DNA from: Planctomycetes bacterium UBA2386
GTDB taxonomy: Bacteria; Planctomycetota; UBA1135; UBA2386
NCBI GenBank assembly: GCA_002343845.1
Contig: DDSQ01000078.1
Location: 50,651 to 102,902 of the forward strand
Length of the DNA: 52,252 bases
Direction: 5' to 3'
Notes under the pieces: generated by a model
The model's database searches: none
Told to the model about the DNA's origin: nothing
The model's input: the letters and a program-made list of their open reading frames with translations, nothing else
Part shown: positions 1 to 8,778 of the stretch, piece by piece
Layout of the letters: each line of letters opens with the position of its first letter
Numbering within the stretch: position 1 is the first letter of the stretch
Program-made: the position numbers and the translations under genes

Positions 1-1311
1 GACCTGCACGACATCGGCAAGAACCTCGTCGACATCGTCGTCAGCAACAACGGCTACCGCGTCGTCAACCTCGGCATCAAGGTGCCGGTCGAGCAGATCC
101 TGGAAGCGGCGAAGGAGCACCGTGCGGACGCCGTCGGCATGAGCGGCCTGCTCGTGAAGTCGACCGTCGTGATGAAGGAGAACCTCGAGCTGATGAGCCA
201 GCGCGGCGTCACCACGCCCGTCGTGTGCGGCGGTGCTGCGCTCAATCGCCACTACGTCGAGAACGACCTGCGCGCGGCCTACACGACGGGTCCGGTCTAC
301 TACGGCGCCGACGCGTTCTCCGGCCTGCACATCATGGACGAGCTGACCGGACGCGCGAAGGCGAAGACCCTGACGCAGTCGCCGGTGCCCGACAAGCGCG
401 TGACCAGCCACCGCCGCATGACGCGCGCGCAGAAGGACGAGTTGCTCGCCAGCGCCTACGCCGAGTACGCCGACAGCGGCGTGCCGCCGGCGCCGACCGT
501 GCCGCAGCCGCCGTTCTGGGGGCCGGCCGTGGTGACGCCGCAGGAACTCGACCTCGGCACCGTGCTGCAGTACGTCAACAAGAAGGCGCTCTACCGCCTG
601 CAGTGGCAATACAAGCAGGGCAAGCGCAGCGAGGCGGACTACCTGCGGTTCGTCGAGCAGACCGTCGAGCCGCGCTTCCGCGAACTCGTCAAGCAGGTGC
701 GCGCGGCGAAGACGCTCGAGCCGCGCGTCGTCTACGGCTGGTGGCCGTGCTTCGCCGACCGCAACTCGCTGGTCGTCCTCGACCATCGCGATCGCCGCAC
801 CGAGGTCTGCCGCTTCGACTTCCCGCGCCAGCCCGGCGGCCGGCGGCTCTGCATGACCGACTTCTTCCGCAAGAAGGACAGCGGCGAGCTCGACGTGGTC
901 GGCTTCTCGCTGGTGACGATGGGTGCGGTCGCGACGACCGAGAGCGAGCGGCTGTTCCGCGAGAACCGGTACGACGAGTACCTGCACTTCCACGGACTCT
1001 CGGTCGAGGGCGCCGAGGCGCTCGCCGAGTACTGGCACAAGCGCATGCGGCAGCAGCTCGGCATCGCCGCGGCGGATGCGCCGGCGATCGACGATCTGTT
1101 CAAGCAGAAGTACCAGGGCAGCCGCTACTCGTTCGGCTACCCGGCGTGCCCGAACCTCGAGGACCAGCAGAAGCTGCTGCCGTTGCTCGAGGCGTCGCGC
1201 ATCGGCGTGCAGCTCAGCGAGGAGTTCCAGCTCGTGCCCGAGCAGAGCACGTCGGCGGTGATCTGCCATCACCCGGCGGCGAAGTACTTCAACGTGTCGG
1301 TGACGACCTGA
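1..1311 (+). CDS. metH: Methionine synthase MetH, C-terminal part (5' truncated)
   Basis: Cobalamin-dependent methionine synthase transfers a methyl group from 5-methyltetrahydrofolate to homocysteine through methylcobalamin in the cytoplasm. The window opens on the B12-binding motif: the first codons read DLHDIGK, the DxHxxG signature whose His ligates cobalt. The Rossmann-like B12 domain fills about residues 1-105 of the visible 436. An AdoMet reactivation domain follows, with its RYSFGYPACPN signature at about residues 375-385. The homocysteine, folate and cap regions lie upstream of the window, so the true start cannot be seen. It ends at a TGA 21 bp from the convergent MBL-fold gene. Identification is firm because both C-terminal domains are present in the usual order. 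Confidence 0.96.
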   Translation, partial: DLHDIGKNLVDIVVSNNGYRVVNLGIKVPVEQILEAAKEHRADAVGMSGLLVKSTVVMKENLELMSQRGVTTPVVCGGAALNRHYVENDLRAAYTTGPVYYGADAFSGLHIMDELTGRAKAKTLTQSPVPDKRVTSHRRMTRAQKDELLASAYAEYADSGVPPAPTVPQPPFWGPAVVTPQELDLGTVLQYVNKKALYRLQWQYKQGKRSEADYLRFVEQTVEPRFRELVKQVRAAKTLEPRVVYGWWPCFADRNSLVVLDHRDRRTEVCRFDFPRQPGGRRLCMTDFFRKKDSGELDVVGFSLVTMGAVATTESERLFRENRYDEYLHFHGLSVEGAEALAEYWHKRMRQQLGIAAADAPAIDDLFKQKYQGSRYSFGYPACPNLEDQQKLLPLLEASRIGVQLSEEFQLVPEQSTSAVICHHPAAKYFNVSVTT

Positions 1312-1332
1312 GCCGTCGCCGGTCGCACCGCT

Positions 1333-2649
1333 TCAGAGGTACGGCGCCAATTCGGCGCGCATCGCCTGCTCGGCCGGAGCCGGTCCGAAGTCCGTGAACC
1401 CGCGGCGCAGGTACTCGGCGAAGTAGGCGCGCAGCTCGGCGGGCGACCACGCCAGGCCGTTGTCGCCGAACTTCGTCACGAAGGGGCCGAACTCCGGGTA
1501 GAGCGCGTCGTTGCCGCTGCGGCCGCCCCAGTCGCCGTGCATCGTCGTGCGGCAGAAGTTGCCGATCAGGATGTCGTCGAAGGCCTGCCACTCGATCGCC
1601 GACATCAGCGACTGCCGCGGCGTCGCGAACGTGATGCCGCGCCGATGTTCGCGCGCGATGTCGATCACGTGGTCCTTGTCGCCGACGCGGAAGTTGATCC
1701 AGCCGAGACTGTGGCGCAGGTGCTGCACGCGGTGGAAGTAGGTGCGCAGCCGTTCGACGTCGTCGGCTTCGAGCGGCGTCGACCAGTCGTCGCCGAACGC
1801 GGACGGCGGTTCGGGCGGCTGGTCGTTGGCCGGCGGATCGATGCGGCGATACTCGGTGCACTGCAGGTCGAACTGCACGTACGCCGGCAGGATCTTCCTG
1901 CGGTCGCTGCGGAAGCCCACGGCGTGGGCCTCGATCGGCGTCGCGTACTCGTCCGCCCAGACCGAGTCGGTGCGGTTGTAGCGGTGCATCGAACTCGACG
2001 GCGCGAAGTACTCGATGCCGAACTGCTCCAACAGGGCGGCGATCTGCGGGCCGACCGGTTCCTTCTTCGCCGCGGCCGGCAGGATCCGGCGACCCTGCTC
2101 GTCGAAGAAGTTGATCATGTCGGCGTCGCCGTAGCCGGTCAGGCAGGCGAGGAACGTGTGCTTGCGGAAGCGGGGGAGCTCACGCGCGAGGAACCGGCTG
2201 GCGCCGCGATCGCCGGCGTCGTTGGCGTCGATGACCAGGTGGCCGTCGATGTCCATCAGCAGCACCGCGTCCTGGTTGTAGTTCGCGATCGACGCGACCC
2301 GCAGCCGCGGCGACAGCTCGATCCACTGGCCGCAGGGCATCACGCGGGTGCGGAAGCCGAGGCCGGCGAGGTCGCGCGCGACCCGGCCGCCGACGTGGTC
2401 GGGCAGCAGGATGGTCTTGTCGCGCAAGTGCTCGAGCGACGCGAGGCTCAGGTGGTCGGGGTGGCCGTGCGAGATCCACAGCCACGGGCACGCCTTGACG
2501 TGGTCGAACTGCTCCTTGGGCACCGCGTGCGCGAGCCGCCAGCTGCCGAAGTATGCCGGGCCGACCAGCCAGGGATCGGCGGCGAGTTGTGGCCCGCGGT
2601 CGTGGGCGATGATGCAGGCGTTGCCGATCGTCTCGAAGCCGAGGTCCAT
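1333..2649 (-). CDS. MBL-fold metal-dependent hydrolase (UlaG/CMAH-like)
   Basis: A cytoplasmic metallo-beta-lactamase-fold protein of 438 residues from the chosen ATG. The metal signature HGHPDH lies at residues 61-66, after a strand containing DPWLVGPAYFGSW. The layout (ADPWL, HxHxDH, then conserved DANDAGDRG) recalls UlaG-like hydrolases and the MBL part of CMP-N-acetylneuraminate hydroxylase; this is from memory, and the substrate is unknown. No Rieske CxH motif is present. A GTG at 2703 would add 18 residues and overlap the upstream oxygenase gene by 8 bp; I prefer the ATG because the family motif begins right after it (MDLGFETIGN). Neither start has a Shine-Dalgarno. It is probably co-transcribed with the oxygenase and ferredoxin upstream. 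Confidence 0.8.
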   Translation of the reverse strand: MDLGFETIGNACIIAHDRGPQLAADPWLVGPAYFGSWRLAHAVPKEQFDHVKACPWLWISHGHPDHLSLASLEHLRDKTILLPDHVGGRVARDLAGLGFRTRVMPCGQWIELSPRLRVASIANYNQDAVLLMDIDGHLVIDANDAGDRGASRFLARELPRFRKHTFLACLTGYGDADMINFFDEQGRRILPAAAKKEPVGPQIAALLEQFGIEYFAPSSSMHRYNRTDSVWADEYATPIEAHAVGFRSDRRKILPAYVQFDLQCTEYRRIDPPANDQPPEPPSAFGDDWSTPLEADDVERLRTYFHRVQHLRHSLGWINFRVGDKDHVIDIAREHRRGITFATPRQSLMSAIEWQAFDDILIGNFCRTTMHGDWGGRSGNDALYPEFGPFVTKFGDNGLAWSPAELRAYFAEYLRRGFTDFGPAPAEQAMRAELAPYL

Positions 2650-2695
2650 GACAGTGGTGTATCGGCGGTGATGCTCGCCGGCCACCTGCGCCGCG

Positions 2696-3496
2696 TCAGC
2701 CACCGGTACGGCGACGCGTCTGTTCGCCGATGCGCGTCAGAATTTCAACGCGATCGTTGTGCGAGTGGGTGAAGCCGAGGCGTCGTTCCTCGGCGATCGT
2801 CGCCGTCGATCGGAAGGCGAGCACGTAGCCGCGACGCCAGCGGGCGCTGGTGTTGCCGGCGGAGCCGTGCACCGTGCGTTCGTGGTGGATGGTGACCGAG
2901 CCGGCTCGCATGCAGGCGCTGCGGATCCGGTCGCGCCCGGGATCGACCTGCGCCACCAGCGTGTGGTTGCGTTCGCGGTCGCCGTGCAGCGGCAGGTGCT
3001 GGCGCAACTCCGGTTCGCGGTGGGAGCCGTCGACGAACCGCACGCAGCCGTTGTCGTCGTCGACGTCGTCGAGCGCCAGCCAGAACGTCGCGGTGCGGGT
3101 GTCGGCGGTGATCGGCCAGTAGCCGAGGTCCTGGTGCCAGTGGAACACGGCGCCAGGCTTGCCGGGCGGCTTGGCGACGAACTGGTCGTAGTCGATGCCG
3201 ATGTCGTCGCCGAGCAGTTGCGCGGCGGCGACCGCGGCGCGCCGTTCGTAGACGTTGCCCTGCAGCGGCGGGTGGTAGACGCGCGGCAGCATCACGTTCA
3301 GGATCGCGTAGTCCTCGATCGCCCGCGTGTAGTCGCCGGTCATGTCGCAGTAGTCGCGGCCGACGACCGGGATCTCGCGCCGAAGCATGCGCATGTAGAC
3401 ATCCGTCAGCGGCTGCAGCTCTTCCTTGGTCAGGAAGTCCGGGATGCTGACCCAGCCATCCCGCCGGAACGCTTCGATGTCCGCTGCGCGCAACAC
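2696..3496 (-). CDS. Phytanoyl-CoA dioxygenase (PhyH) family protein
   Basis: A member of the Fe(II)/2-oxoglutarate-dependent PhyH oxygenases, which hydroxylate acyl-CoAs or small metabolites. The 266-residue chain has the iron-binding HxD at H121-Q-D123 (context FHWHQDLGYW), the distal His at H210 (RTVHGSAGN) and a downstream Arg pair at 221-222 suited to 2-oxoglutarate. The length is normal for the family. The first possible start is GTG at 3496, directly followed by TTG; no in-frame ATG lies nearby, so translation probably begins at one of these. It sits between a ferredoxin gene and an MBL-fold gene on the same strand, suggesting a shared oxidative task. The substrate cannot be read from sequence. 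Confidence 0.88.
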   Translation of the reverse strand: MLRAADIEAFRRDGWVSIPDFLTKEELQPLTDVYMRMLRREIPVVGRDYCDMTGDYTRAIEDYAILNVMLPRVYHPPLQGNVYERRAAVAAAQLLGDDIGIDYDQFVAKPPGKPGAVFHWHQDLGYWPITADTRTATFWLALDDVDDDNGCVRFVDGSHREPELRQHLPLHGDRERNHTLVAQVDPGRDRIRSACMRAGSVTIHHERTVHGSAGNTSARWRRGYVLAFRSTATIAEERRLGFTHSHNDRVEILTRIGEQTRRRTGG

Positions 3497-3574
3497 GGTG
3501 GCATGGTGGCGGGCGCGCCGTTGGCCGGCAAGCGACGGGTCGCCGCGGGAGCGGCCGCCCGGCCGCGCGGAGGC

Positions 3575-3790
3575 TCAGTCGGCGTTGGTCTTGATGACCT
3601 CGACGGGGCAGTCGCGCACGGCCTGTTCGATGTCTTCGCGCCGGCTGGCGAAGTGCGCCGTCGCGTCCGGCTTCACCACGCAGTCGCGGTCGTCCTCGAC
3701 GAGGAAGACCTGCGGCGCGATGTCCTGGCACAGCTTGCACGAGATGCAGCCGGCTTCGATCCAGACCTTCTTGATCGGGGTGTCCGACAC
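3575..3790 (-). CDS. Small single-cluster ferredoxin
   Basis: A 71-residue ferredoxin, an electron carrier in the cytoplasm. Cys ligands are CISCKLC (C-x2-C-x2-C, residues 15-21) and C61 in DCPVEVI, the C-P pattern of a one-cluster [4Fe-4S] or [3Fe-4S] protein; C37 is extra. The start is a GTG (MSDTPIKKVW); the nearest ATG upstream is out of frame. The acidic centre (VEDDRD) and C-terminal VEVIKTNAD resemble monocluster ferredoxins that serve oxygenases and P450s. It lies 78 bp upstream of the PhyH gene on the same strand. PhyH enzymes use ascorbate or 2-oxoglutarate rather than ferredoxin, so the partner is unclear. Confidence 0.88.
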   Translation of the reverse strand: MSDTPIKKVWIEAGCISCKLCQDIAPQVFLVEDDRDCVVKPDATAHFASRREDIEQAVRDCPVEVIKTNAD

Positions 3791-3855
3791 GTTGTCCGTC
3801 GCATCGTGACCGCTGCCGAGAGAGCGCACAAGCGGCGTCGCCGCGCGCCGAGGCG

Positions 3856-6522
3856 TCACTTCGCTGGTGGCGCGACGGCCGCGAGCGCCTTCTGCCATTG
3901 CGCCGCCGGGATCGCGAGCCGGATCTCGCCGGCCGTCGGCAACACGCGATCCGGTTCGTGGCCAGTGAGGAAGTGATGCTTGCGGTTGCCGCTGACGGAG
4001 ACCTTGACCTCGTGCATGCCGTCGCCGATCGGCACCTCTGCCTTGCCATCGACGACCGGGACGGTGCGTTCCGGCGGGATCACGTACTCGGAGCGCGGCC
4101 CCGACGACCACGGCGTGCGATAGCGGCCCTCGGTCTTCTCGGTCGGAGCCAGCTGCACGTTGACGCGGGTCTTGGCAGGCAGCGTTGGCACGTCGGGCAC
4201 GTGCACGGTGAGCGTCGGCCACGGTTGCTGTCGCACGTCCGCTGCGTCGGCGTTGCCGCGCAGCGGTTGCGGCCGGTGGCCGCTCGCGCACACCAGCAGG
4301 TCGTACGGGCCCGGCGGCAGCAACAGCCGCGGCTGTGAGGACCAGAAGTGGTAGCCGAGCCACTCGTCGGCGCCAGGCTGGGCGGCGGCGAACACCACGC
4401 CGTCGGGATCGTCCATCACCTGGCCGTTGCCGTCGTGGATCTTCAGCGTCACCACGCGCACGAGTGGTCGCAGGTCGATGTCGACGAGGCGGGGATCGCC
4501 TTGCTCGGCCAGCGGCAGCACGACGTCGGGCACCGTCACGATGGGTTGCGCGACCGCCCACAAGCGAACCTCGAGCGTGTAGTTGCCGGGCGGCACGGCC
4601 GGCCAGCGCGCGTCGTGACGGTTCTTGACGTCGGGCTCGAGGCCGCAGACGAGGCGGTCATTGCCGCTGCCGGAACCCGGTCCGGGCTTTGGCGCGGGCT
4701 TGGCACCGGCCGGCACCAGCGCCAGGGTCACGTACTCGGTCGGCGAGTCGTCCGGCAGCAGCACGCTGGCGGCCACGGGCGTTCCCGAGTCGACGGTGAC
4801 GACGAGATCGGTCGTGCCGAGGCTGAACTCGATCGGGGCCAACGGCAGCAATTGCTCGGCGGAGACGTTCAGTCGCAGCTTGCCGATCGGCGCGTTGCCA
4901 CGGAACGAGAACGTGCCGTCGTCGCCGCGGTGCTCGAGCGCACCGTCGATGCGGCGCCAACGCGGCGGGCGGGTGCCGTCGCCGACGTCCTGGCGTTCGA
5001 TGCGCAGCGACGCCCTGCCGAGATACGGCTCGCCACGCGAGACCAACCGGCCAGCCACCAGCACGGTGCCGTCGCCGAGGATCAGGTCGCCGAGTTCGTC
5101 GACGCCGGTGCGCAGCGAACGCGGCTGGACCTCGGCGCGGCGCGGCGGCTCGCCCTTCGCCTCCACGTCGAACCAGATCTGGTCGGCGCGCTTGCCGTTG
5201 GCGTCGTTGTCGACGATGACGAGGAAGCGACCCTCGGCGTCCGTCATCAGGTTGTCGGTGTGGTGCACACCTTGCCCGGTGATGCGCACGCGGGTCTTGC
5301 CGTCGGCGAACGGCGACCGATCCGGACGCAGCAGCCGTCCCGTCAGGACCACGCCAGTGTCGCTCGTGCTCAGCACGACTTCGGCGTCCTGCCCCTCGAA
5401 CTGCGGCCCGTCGAAGGTGCCGCCCAGGCCGGTGGTGGGGGTGCTGACCCCGAACTGTTGCGCGAGCGGCACGAAGGCGAAGCGAGCGAAGCCGTCGGGT
5501 CCGACGTCGGCCGTGGTTCCGACCTGGTATCGGCGACCAGGCAACTCGCGCAGCTCCTGCAGGTACGCCGTGCGGAAGCCCGGGAACGGTTTGCCCGCGA
5601 ACTCGGCACGCACCCGCATGCTCCCGAACGGCGGCAGGCGCAGAGTGAGCGGTTCCGCTGGCGGCGCCTGTGGATCGAAGAGCACGCCCGGATCGTCGCT
5701 GCCGATCAAGAACAGCCGAACGCGCCATTCGGGCGTCCTTGCCCGGTCGACCTCCCGGCGCGGCACGACGAGGTGCGGGATCGTCGCCAACCCGTCCGGC
5801 GCGCGGCTGCGCGCCATCGGCTGCCAGCCGAGCGACGTCATCATGTTGCCGTTCGCGTCCTGCATGGCGACCGTGACCGGCACGCCGGCGCGTGGCATGC
5901 CGGCGGCGTCGACGACGCGCACCGTGATCGCCGTGTCGGGCTCGATCTCGATCGTGAACCCGTTGACCGGTGTCGCCGTGTTGCCGCGCAGTTCGCGCCG
6001 GCCAAAGCGGTCTTCGTGGCGCGCCAGGACCGTGGTGTGTTCCTGCAAGGTCACCCGCGCGTACCCGGCGGCGTCGCTGCGCGTGCGCCAGCCGGCGAGA
6101 TCGGGGAAGCGCAGGCCCTGGTACATGACGATCGCGCCCTCGGTGTTGTCCAGCCGATGGTGGTCGCGCAGCCAATCCCATGACGTCTCGTCGGTCCACG
6201 CGACGACCGCATCGGGAACGGGCGCGCCCGTCGCCTGGTCGACGATGCGCACCTTCACCCAGACCGGGTTCGCCGGCAGCGGGCGTGCATCCGCGGCGTC
6301 GAGAACGGCAGCGATCGCGCGCGCATCGTCGCTGCTGGTGGTCGCGTCGGCGGGCGTCCCACCCGACGTCGTTGCCGCAGCGTCGGGCGTCCCGGCGGGC
6401 GCCTGCGGCACGGCCTCTCCCGGCGCGAGCGGAACGGGCGCGTTGTCGCCCATCAGCCACGCGAACGCGGCGGCGCCGCACAGCAGCAGGACCAGGGCGA
6501 GGAGCAGGGCGCGCTGCGGCAT
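3856..6522 (-). CDS. Membrane-anchored protein with carboxypeptidase-regulatory-like beta-sandwich repeats
   Basis: A large protein (888 residues from the ATG at 6522) of unknown function. Residues 1-25 (MPQRALLLALVLLLCGAAAF) form an uncleaved anchor or signal peptide, followed by a Pro/Ala/Thr-rich linker to about residue 70. The rest is predicted beta-rich, with recurrent Ig-like or CNA-B/carboxypeptidase-regulatory-like starts such as VKVRIVDQATGAPVPDAVV, ITVRVVDAAGMPRAGVPVTV, VLTGRLLRPDRSPFADG and VTLKIHDGNGQVMDDP. The bulk should lie in the periplasm. A longer reading frame upstream is non-coding in composition, and I reject it because the hydrophobic segment begins exactly at this Met. 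The same module type occurs fused to a sigma factor in the gene ending at 21755, which hints at a common extracytoplasmic sensing or scaffold role. Confidence 0.85.
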   Translation of the reverse strand: MPQRALLLALVLLLCGAAAFAWLMGDNAPVPLAPGEAVPQAPAGTPDAAATTSGGTPADATTSSDDARAIAAVLDAADARPLPANPVWVKVRIVDQATGAPVPDAVVAWTDETSWDWLRDHHRLDNTEGAIVMYQGLRFPDLAGWRTRSDAAGYARVTLQEHTTVLARHEDRFGRRELRGNTATPVNGFTIEIEPDTAITVRVVDAAGMPRAGVPVTVAMQDANGNMMTSLGWQPMARSRAPDGLATIPHLVVPRREVDRARTPEWRVRLFLIGSDDPGVLFDPQAPPAEPLTLRLPPFGSMRVRAEFAGKPFPGFRTAYLQELRELPGRRYQVGTTADVGPDGFARFAFVPLAQQFGVSTPTTGLGGTFDGPQFEGQDAEVVLSTSDTGVVLTGRLLRPDRSPFADGKTRVRITGQGVHHTDNLMTDAEGRFLVIVDNDANGKRADQIWFDVEAKGEPPRRAEVQPRSLRTGVDELGDLILGDGTVLVAGRLVSRGEPYLGRASLRIERQDVGDGTRPPRWRRIDGALEHRGDDGTFSFRGNAPIGKLRLNVSAEQLLPLAPIEFSLGTTDLVVTVDSGTPVAASVLLPDDSPTEYVTLALVPAGAKPAPKPGPGSGSGNDRLVCGLEPDVKNRHDARWPAVPPGNYTLEVRLWAVAQPIVTVPDVVLPLAEQGDPRLVDIDLRPLVRVVTLKIHDGNGQVMDDPDGVVFAAAQPGADEWLGYHFWSSQPRLLLPPGPYDLLVCASGHRPQPLRGNADAADVRQQPWPTLTVHVPDVPTLPAKTRVNVQLAPTEKTEGRYRTPWSSGPRSEYVIPPERTVPVVDGKAEVPIGDGMHEVKVSVSGNRKHHFLTGHEPDRVLPTAGEIRLAIPAAQWQKALAAVAPPAK

Positions 6523-6571
6523 GTGGAGTTCGGAGGGGCCGCACTCTAACGCGGCGCCGGGGGCTTCGGTT

Positions 6572-7774
6572 CTATGGCTCGACGCCGAGCACCTGCCGTG
6601 CGATCGCGGCGAGCGCCTGCGGGTCACCGACGAGGTGCACGGTGCGGTGCACGTGCGTGGCCGCCGCACCGGGTGCGAGCGGCAGCGCCGGGGACGAACT
6701 CTCGAGCTCGTAGAAGTCGCCGAACCCCTTGCCGCCGGGCGTTGCCGGCCCGTCGTTGTAGCTGTTGACGACGTCGCCGCCGTACGGATCGGCCTGCTCG
6801 CGCCACGTCGAGTCGACGTAGTCGCGGGCGTCGAGGGGCAGCGTGAACTCGACCAGCGTCAGCACGCCGCGCGCGCCGTCGTAGCTGCCGAGCACTGGCT
6901 TCGCGCGGCGCGGGCCGATGCCGATCTTGCCGCGCTGGCGCGCGTCGCCGCGGAACCGCACGACGCCACGTTCCTCGTCGATCACCAGGCGGTCTGGCGG
7001 GACGCGGCCGAAGTAGTCCGAGTTGACGATCGGGCCGTGGTAACGCTCGGGGCCGGTGACGAACGGCACCAGCACCTCGCATCGGTCCGACGCCGGGAAC
7101 ATGCCGAGGATCCAGATCGACAGCAGCCCGCTGTCCTTGCTCCAGGCGGCGGCGCCGCGGTTCGTCAGCGTGTTCACGCTCTCGTAGGCGACCGCGCGCA
7201 CGTCGGCGCCGAGCGTCACGCCGTGCCGCTCGAGCATTTCGCCGGGATCGCACAGCTTCACCTCGCGGCGGACTTCGCAGTCGAATCGCGTGCCGGCGCG
7301 GTTGGTCAGCGCGAACGCATGCCCGAACACGACGCGCGTCCGTTCCTGCTCGAGCACGGCGTACGGTTGGCTGTCGATCGCTGGCGGCGTCTGCCAGTCG
7401 GCCAGTTCGAACTTCGTGCCCGGCGCGAAGAACACCGAGAACTGCCCGCCTTCGGGCCCGAGCCAGAAGCGATCCTCGCCGCCGAACACGTTGATGTGCG
7501 GCGTCAGCGTGCGGCTGGCGATGTGCGCGCGGTGCAGCCAACCGAACGACGGATCGTCGTCGCCTCCGGTCGTGCTCGTCATCACGCGGCCCTGCCACGC
7601 CGGCACCACGGCGACGCGGGCGCCGTTCGGCGCGGTCAGCACGATCGTCGCGACGTGCTGCTGCAGGAACGCGAGGTCGTCGCGGAACGTCGCGCGGCGC
7701 GTGGCCCCGGCGCCGTGGCAGGCCGCCAGCAGGACACAGGCGATCGACGGGACGACGGGCAGCGGGCGGAGCAT
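6572..7774 (-). CDS. Lipoprotein, DUF6786-like
   Basis: A 400-residue predicted lipoprotein. A short signal segment ends in a lipobox, L16-A17-A18-C19, so the mature protein should be lipid-anchored at Cys19. The body contains HINVFGGEDRFWLGPEGGQF, several FELADWQTPP-type stretches and a YGGDVVNSYNDGP motif near the end. From memory this matches the DUF6786 family found in Planctomycetota and Bacteroidota; the fold may be galactose-mutarotase-like, but I cannot confirm it. No catalytic residues can be assigned. A TAGCCT hexamer lies 6 nt before the ATG and there is no Shine-Dalgarno, which fits a leaderless transcript beginning just after the LysR gene. Confidence 0.75.
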   Translation of the reverse strand: MLRPLPVVPSIACVLLAACHGAGATRRATFRDDLAFLQQHVATIVLTAPNGARVAVVPAWQGRVMTSTTGGDDDPSFGWLHRAHIASRTLTPHINVFGGEDRFWLGPEGGQFSVFFAPGTKFELADWQTPPAIDSQPYAVLEQERTRVVFGHAFALTNRAGTRFDCEVRREVKLCDPGEMLERHGVTLGADVRAVAYESVNTLTNRGAAAWSKDSGLLSIWILGMFPASDRCEVLVPFVTGPERYHGPIVNSDYFGRVPPDRLVIDEERGVVRFRGDARQRGKIGIGPRRAKPVLGSYDGARGVLTLVEFTLPLDARDYVDSTWREQADPYGGDVVNSYNDGPATPGGKGFGDFYELESSSPALPLAPGAAATHVHRTVHLVGDPQALAAIARQVLGVEP

Positions 7775-7780
7775 CGCCGC

Positions 7781-7786
7781 AGGCTA
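7781..7786 (-). promoter_or_regulatory. Candidate -10 of a leaderless promoter (DUF6786-like gene)
   Basis: On the minus strand TAGCCT ends 6 nt before the ATG at 7774. A weak -35 candidate (CTGAAC, 7804-7809) lies 17 nt upstream, overlapping the end of the LysR gene. At this distance transcription would start at or next to the start codon. Confidence 0.35.
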
Positions 7787-7805
7787 GCGTTGCGACGGCG
7801 TCGGT

Positions 7806-8687
7806 TCAGCCGACCTTCGGCGCGCATGCGATCAACGCGTCGAGCATCGGGTTCTCGGGCGCGTGGCGGCGCCACGCCAGCAGCACCGGGAACGTGGTGC
7901 GCGACCGACCCCAGGCGAACGCGGCGAGCCGGCGGCCGGGCGGGCCCGTGGGATCCAGGCTCGGCACCAGCGACCACCCGAGCCCCGACTCGACGTACCC
8001 GAGGATGGTGTCGGCGGTGTCGAGCACGATCGTCTGCGCGGGCGCGAAGCCCGCACTCGCCAGCGCCTGCATCTGCAGGACATGCGGTCGCGTGCCGGGC
8101 GGGTAGGCGAGGAACGGCGCGTCGGCGAGATCGTCGAGGCGCGGCGGGCGGCCCCGAGCCGGCGCGCGTTCGCGCGGCACGACGAGGCACGGGTGCAGCT
8201 CGGCGACCTGCTGGCTGGCGATGTCGTCGGGCACTTCGGTCAGGTGTGCGACGATCGCGTCGGCAGCACCGCTGCGCAGCGGCGCGACGTCGCCGACCGG
8301 CATCTCCTGGAGCTGGAGCTGGCAGCGCGGGCGGCGCTTGCGCAGCGCCACGAGCCAACCCGGCAGCAGTTGGCGGATCAGCAGCGACTCGGCCTGGATC
8401 GACAGCACGCCGTCGAACTCGCCGGTCTGCAGGCGGCGCACGACCGTCGGCAGGTCGCGCAGGAACGGCGCGGCAAAGGTGAGCAGGTGGGCGCCGGCCG
8501 GCGTGGGCCGCATCTGGTCCTTGCCGACGCGCTCGAGCAGCTGCAGGCCGACCTCGGCCTCGAGCTTCTTCACCTGCTGGTGCAGGGCCGGCTGCGTGAT
8601 CGGGTAGGCGGCGGCGCGGGCGGCGCGCGCGTAGCCGCCGTGGGTGGCGACGAGGCAGAAGCCTTCGAGTCGGTGCAGGTCAACCAT
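7806..8687 (-). CDS. LysR-family transcriptional regulator
   Basis: A 293-residue DNA-binding regulator of normal LTTR length. The winged HTH occupies residues 1-60 (LHRLEGFCLVATHGGYARAA, then TQPALHQQVKKLEAEVGLQL). A periplasmic-binding-protein-like effector domain runs from about residue 88 to the end. The start is the ATG at 8687, where the canonical LTTR N-terminus begins. It is divergent from the LplT-Aas gene with only 91 bp between the two start codons. LTTRs commonly control a divergent neighbour through a shared region, so the likely target is that lysophospholipid salvage gene. An interrupted dyad in the gap supports this. The effector is unknown. Confidence 0.92.
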   Translation of the reverse strand: MVDLHRLEGFCLVATHGGYARAARAAAYPITQPALHQQVKKLEAEVGLQLLERVGKDQMRPTPAGAHLLTFAAPFLRDLPTVVRRLQTGEFDGVLSIQAESLLIRQLLPGWLVALRKRRPRCQLQLQEMPVGDVAPLRSGAADAIVAHLTEVPDDIASQQVAELHPCLVVPRERAPARGRPPRLDDLADAPFLAYPPGTRPHVLQMQALASAGFAPAQTIVLDTADTILGYVESGLGWSLVPSLDPTGPPGRRLAAFAWGRSRTTFPVLLAWRRHAPENPMLDALIACAPKVG

Positions 8688-8704
8688 GAAGCACAGCTTA
8701 TCGA

Positions 8705-8729
8705 AGCGTGCAGAACGTTTGCGCACGGT
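8705..8729. promoter_or_regulatory. Candidate LysR-type operator (7-N11-7 dyad)
   Basis: AGCGTGC at 8705-8711 and GCACGGT at 8723-8729 form an inverted repeat matching at 6 of 7 positions with an 11-nt spacer. It lies between the divergent LysR and LplT-Aas genes, 18 nt from the LysR start codon. The geometry fits an LTTR recognition dyad. This is an inference from position and symmetry only. Confidence 0.4.
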
Positions 8730-8778
8730 AGATCGACGATCCGGGCGATGTTGGCGTGCACCAGTCGCCGGAGCCGCC

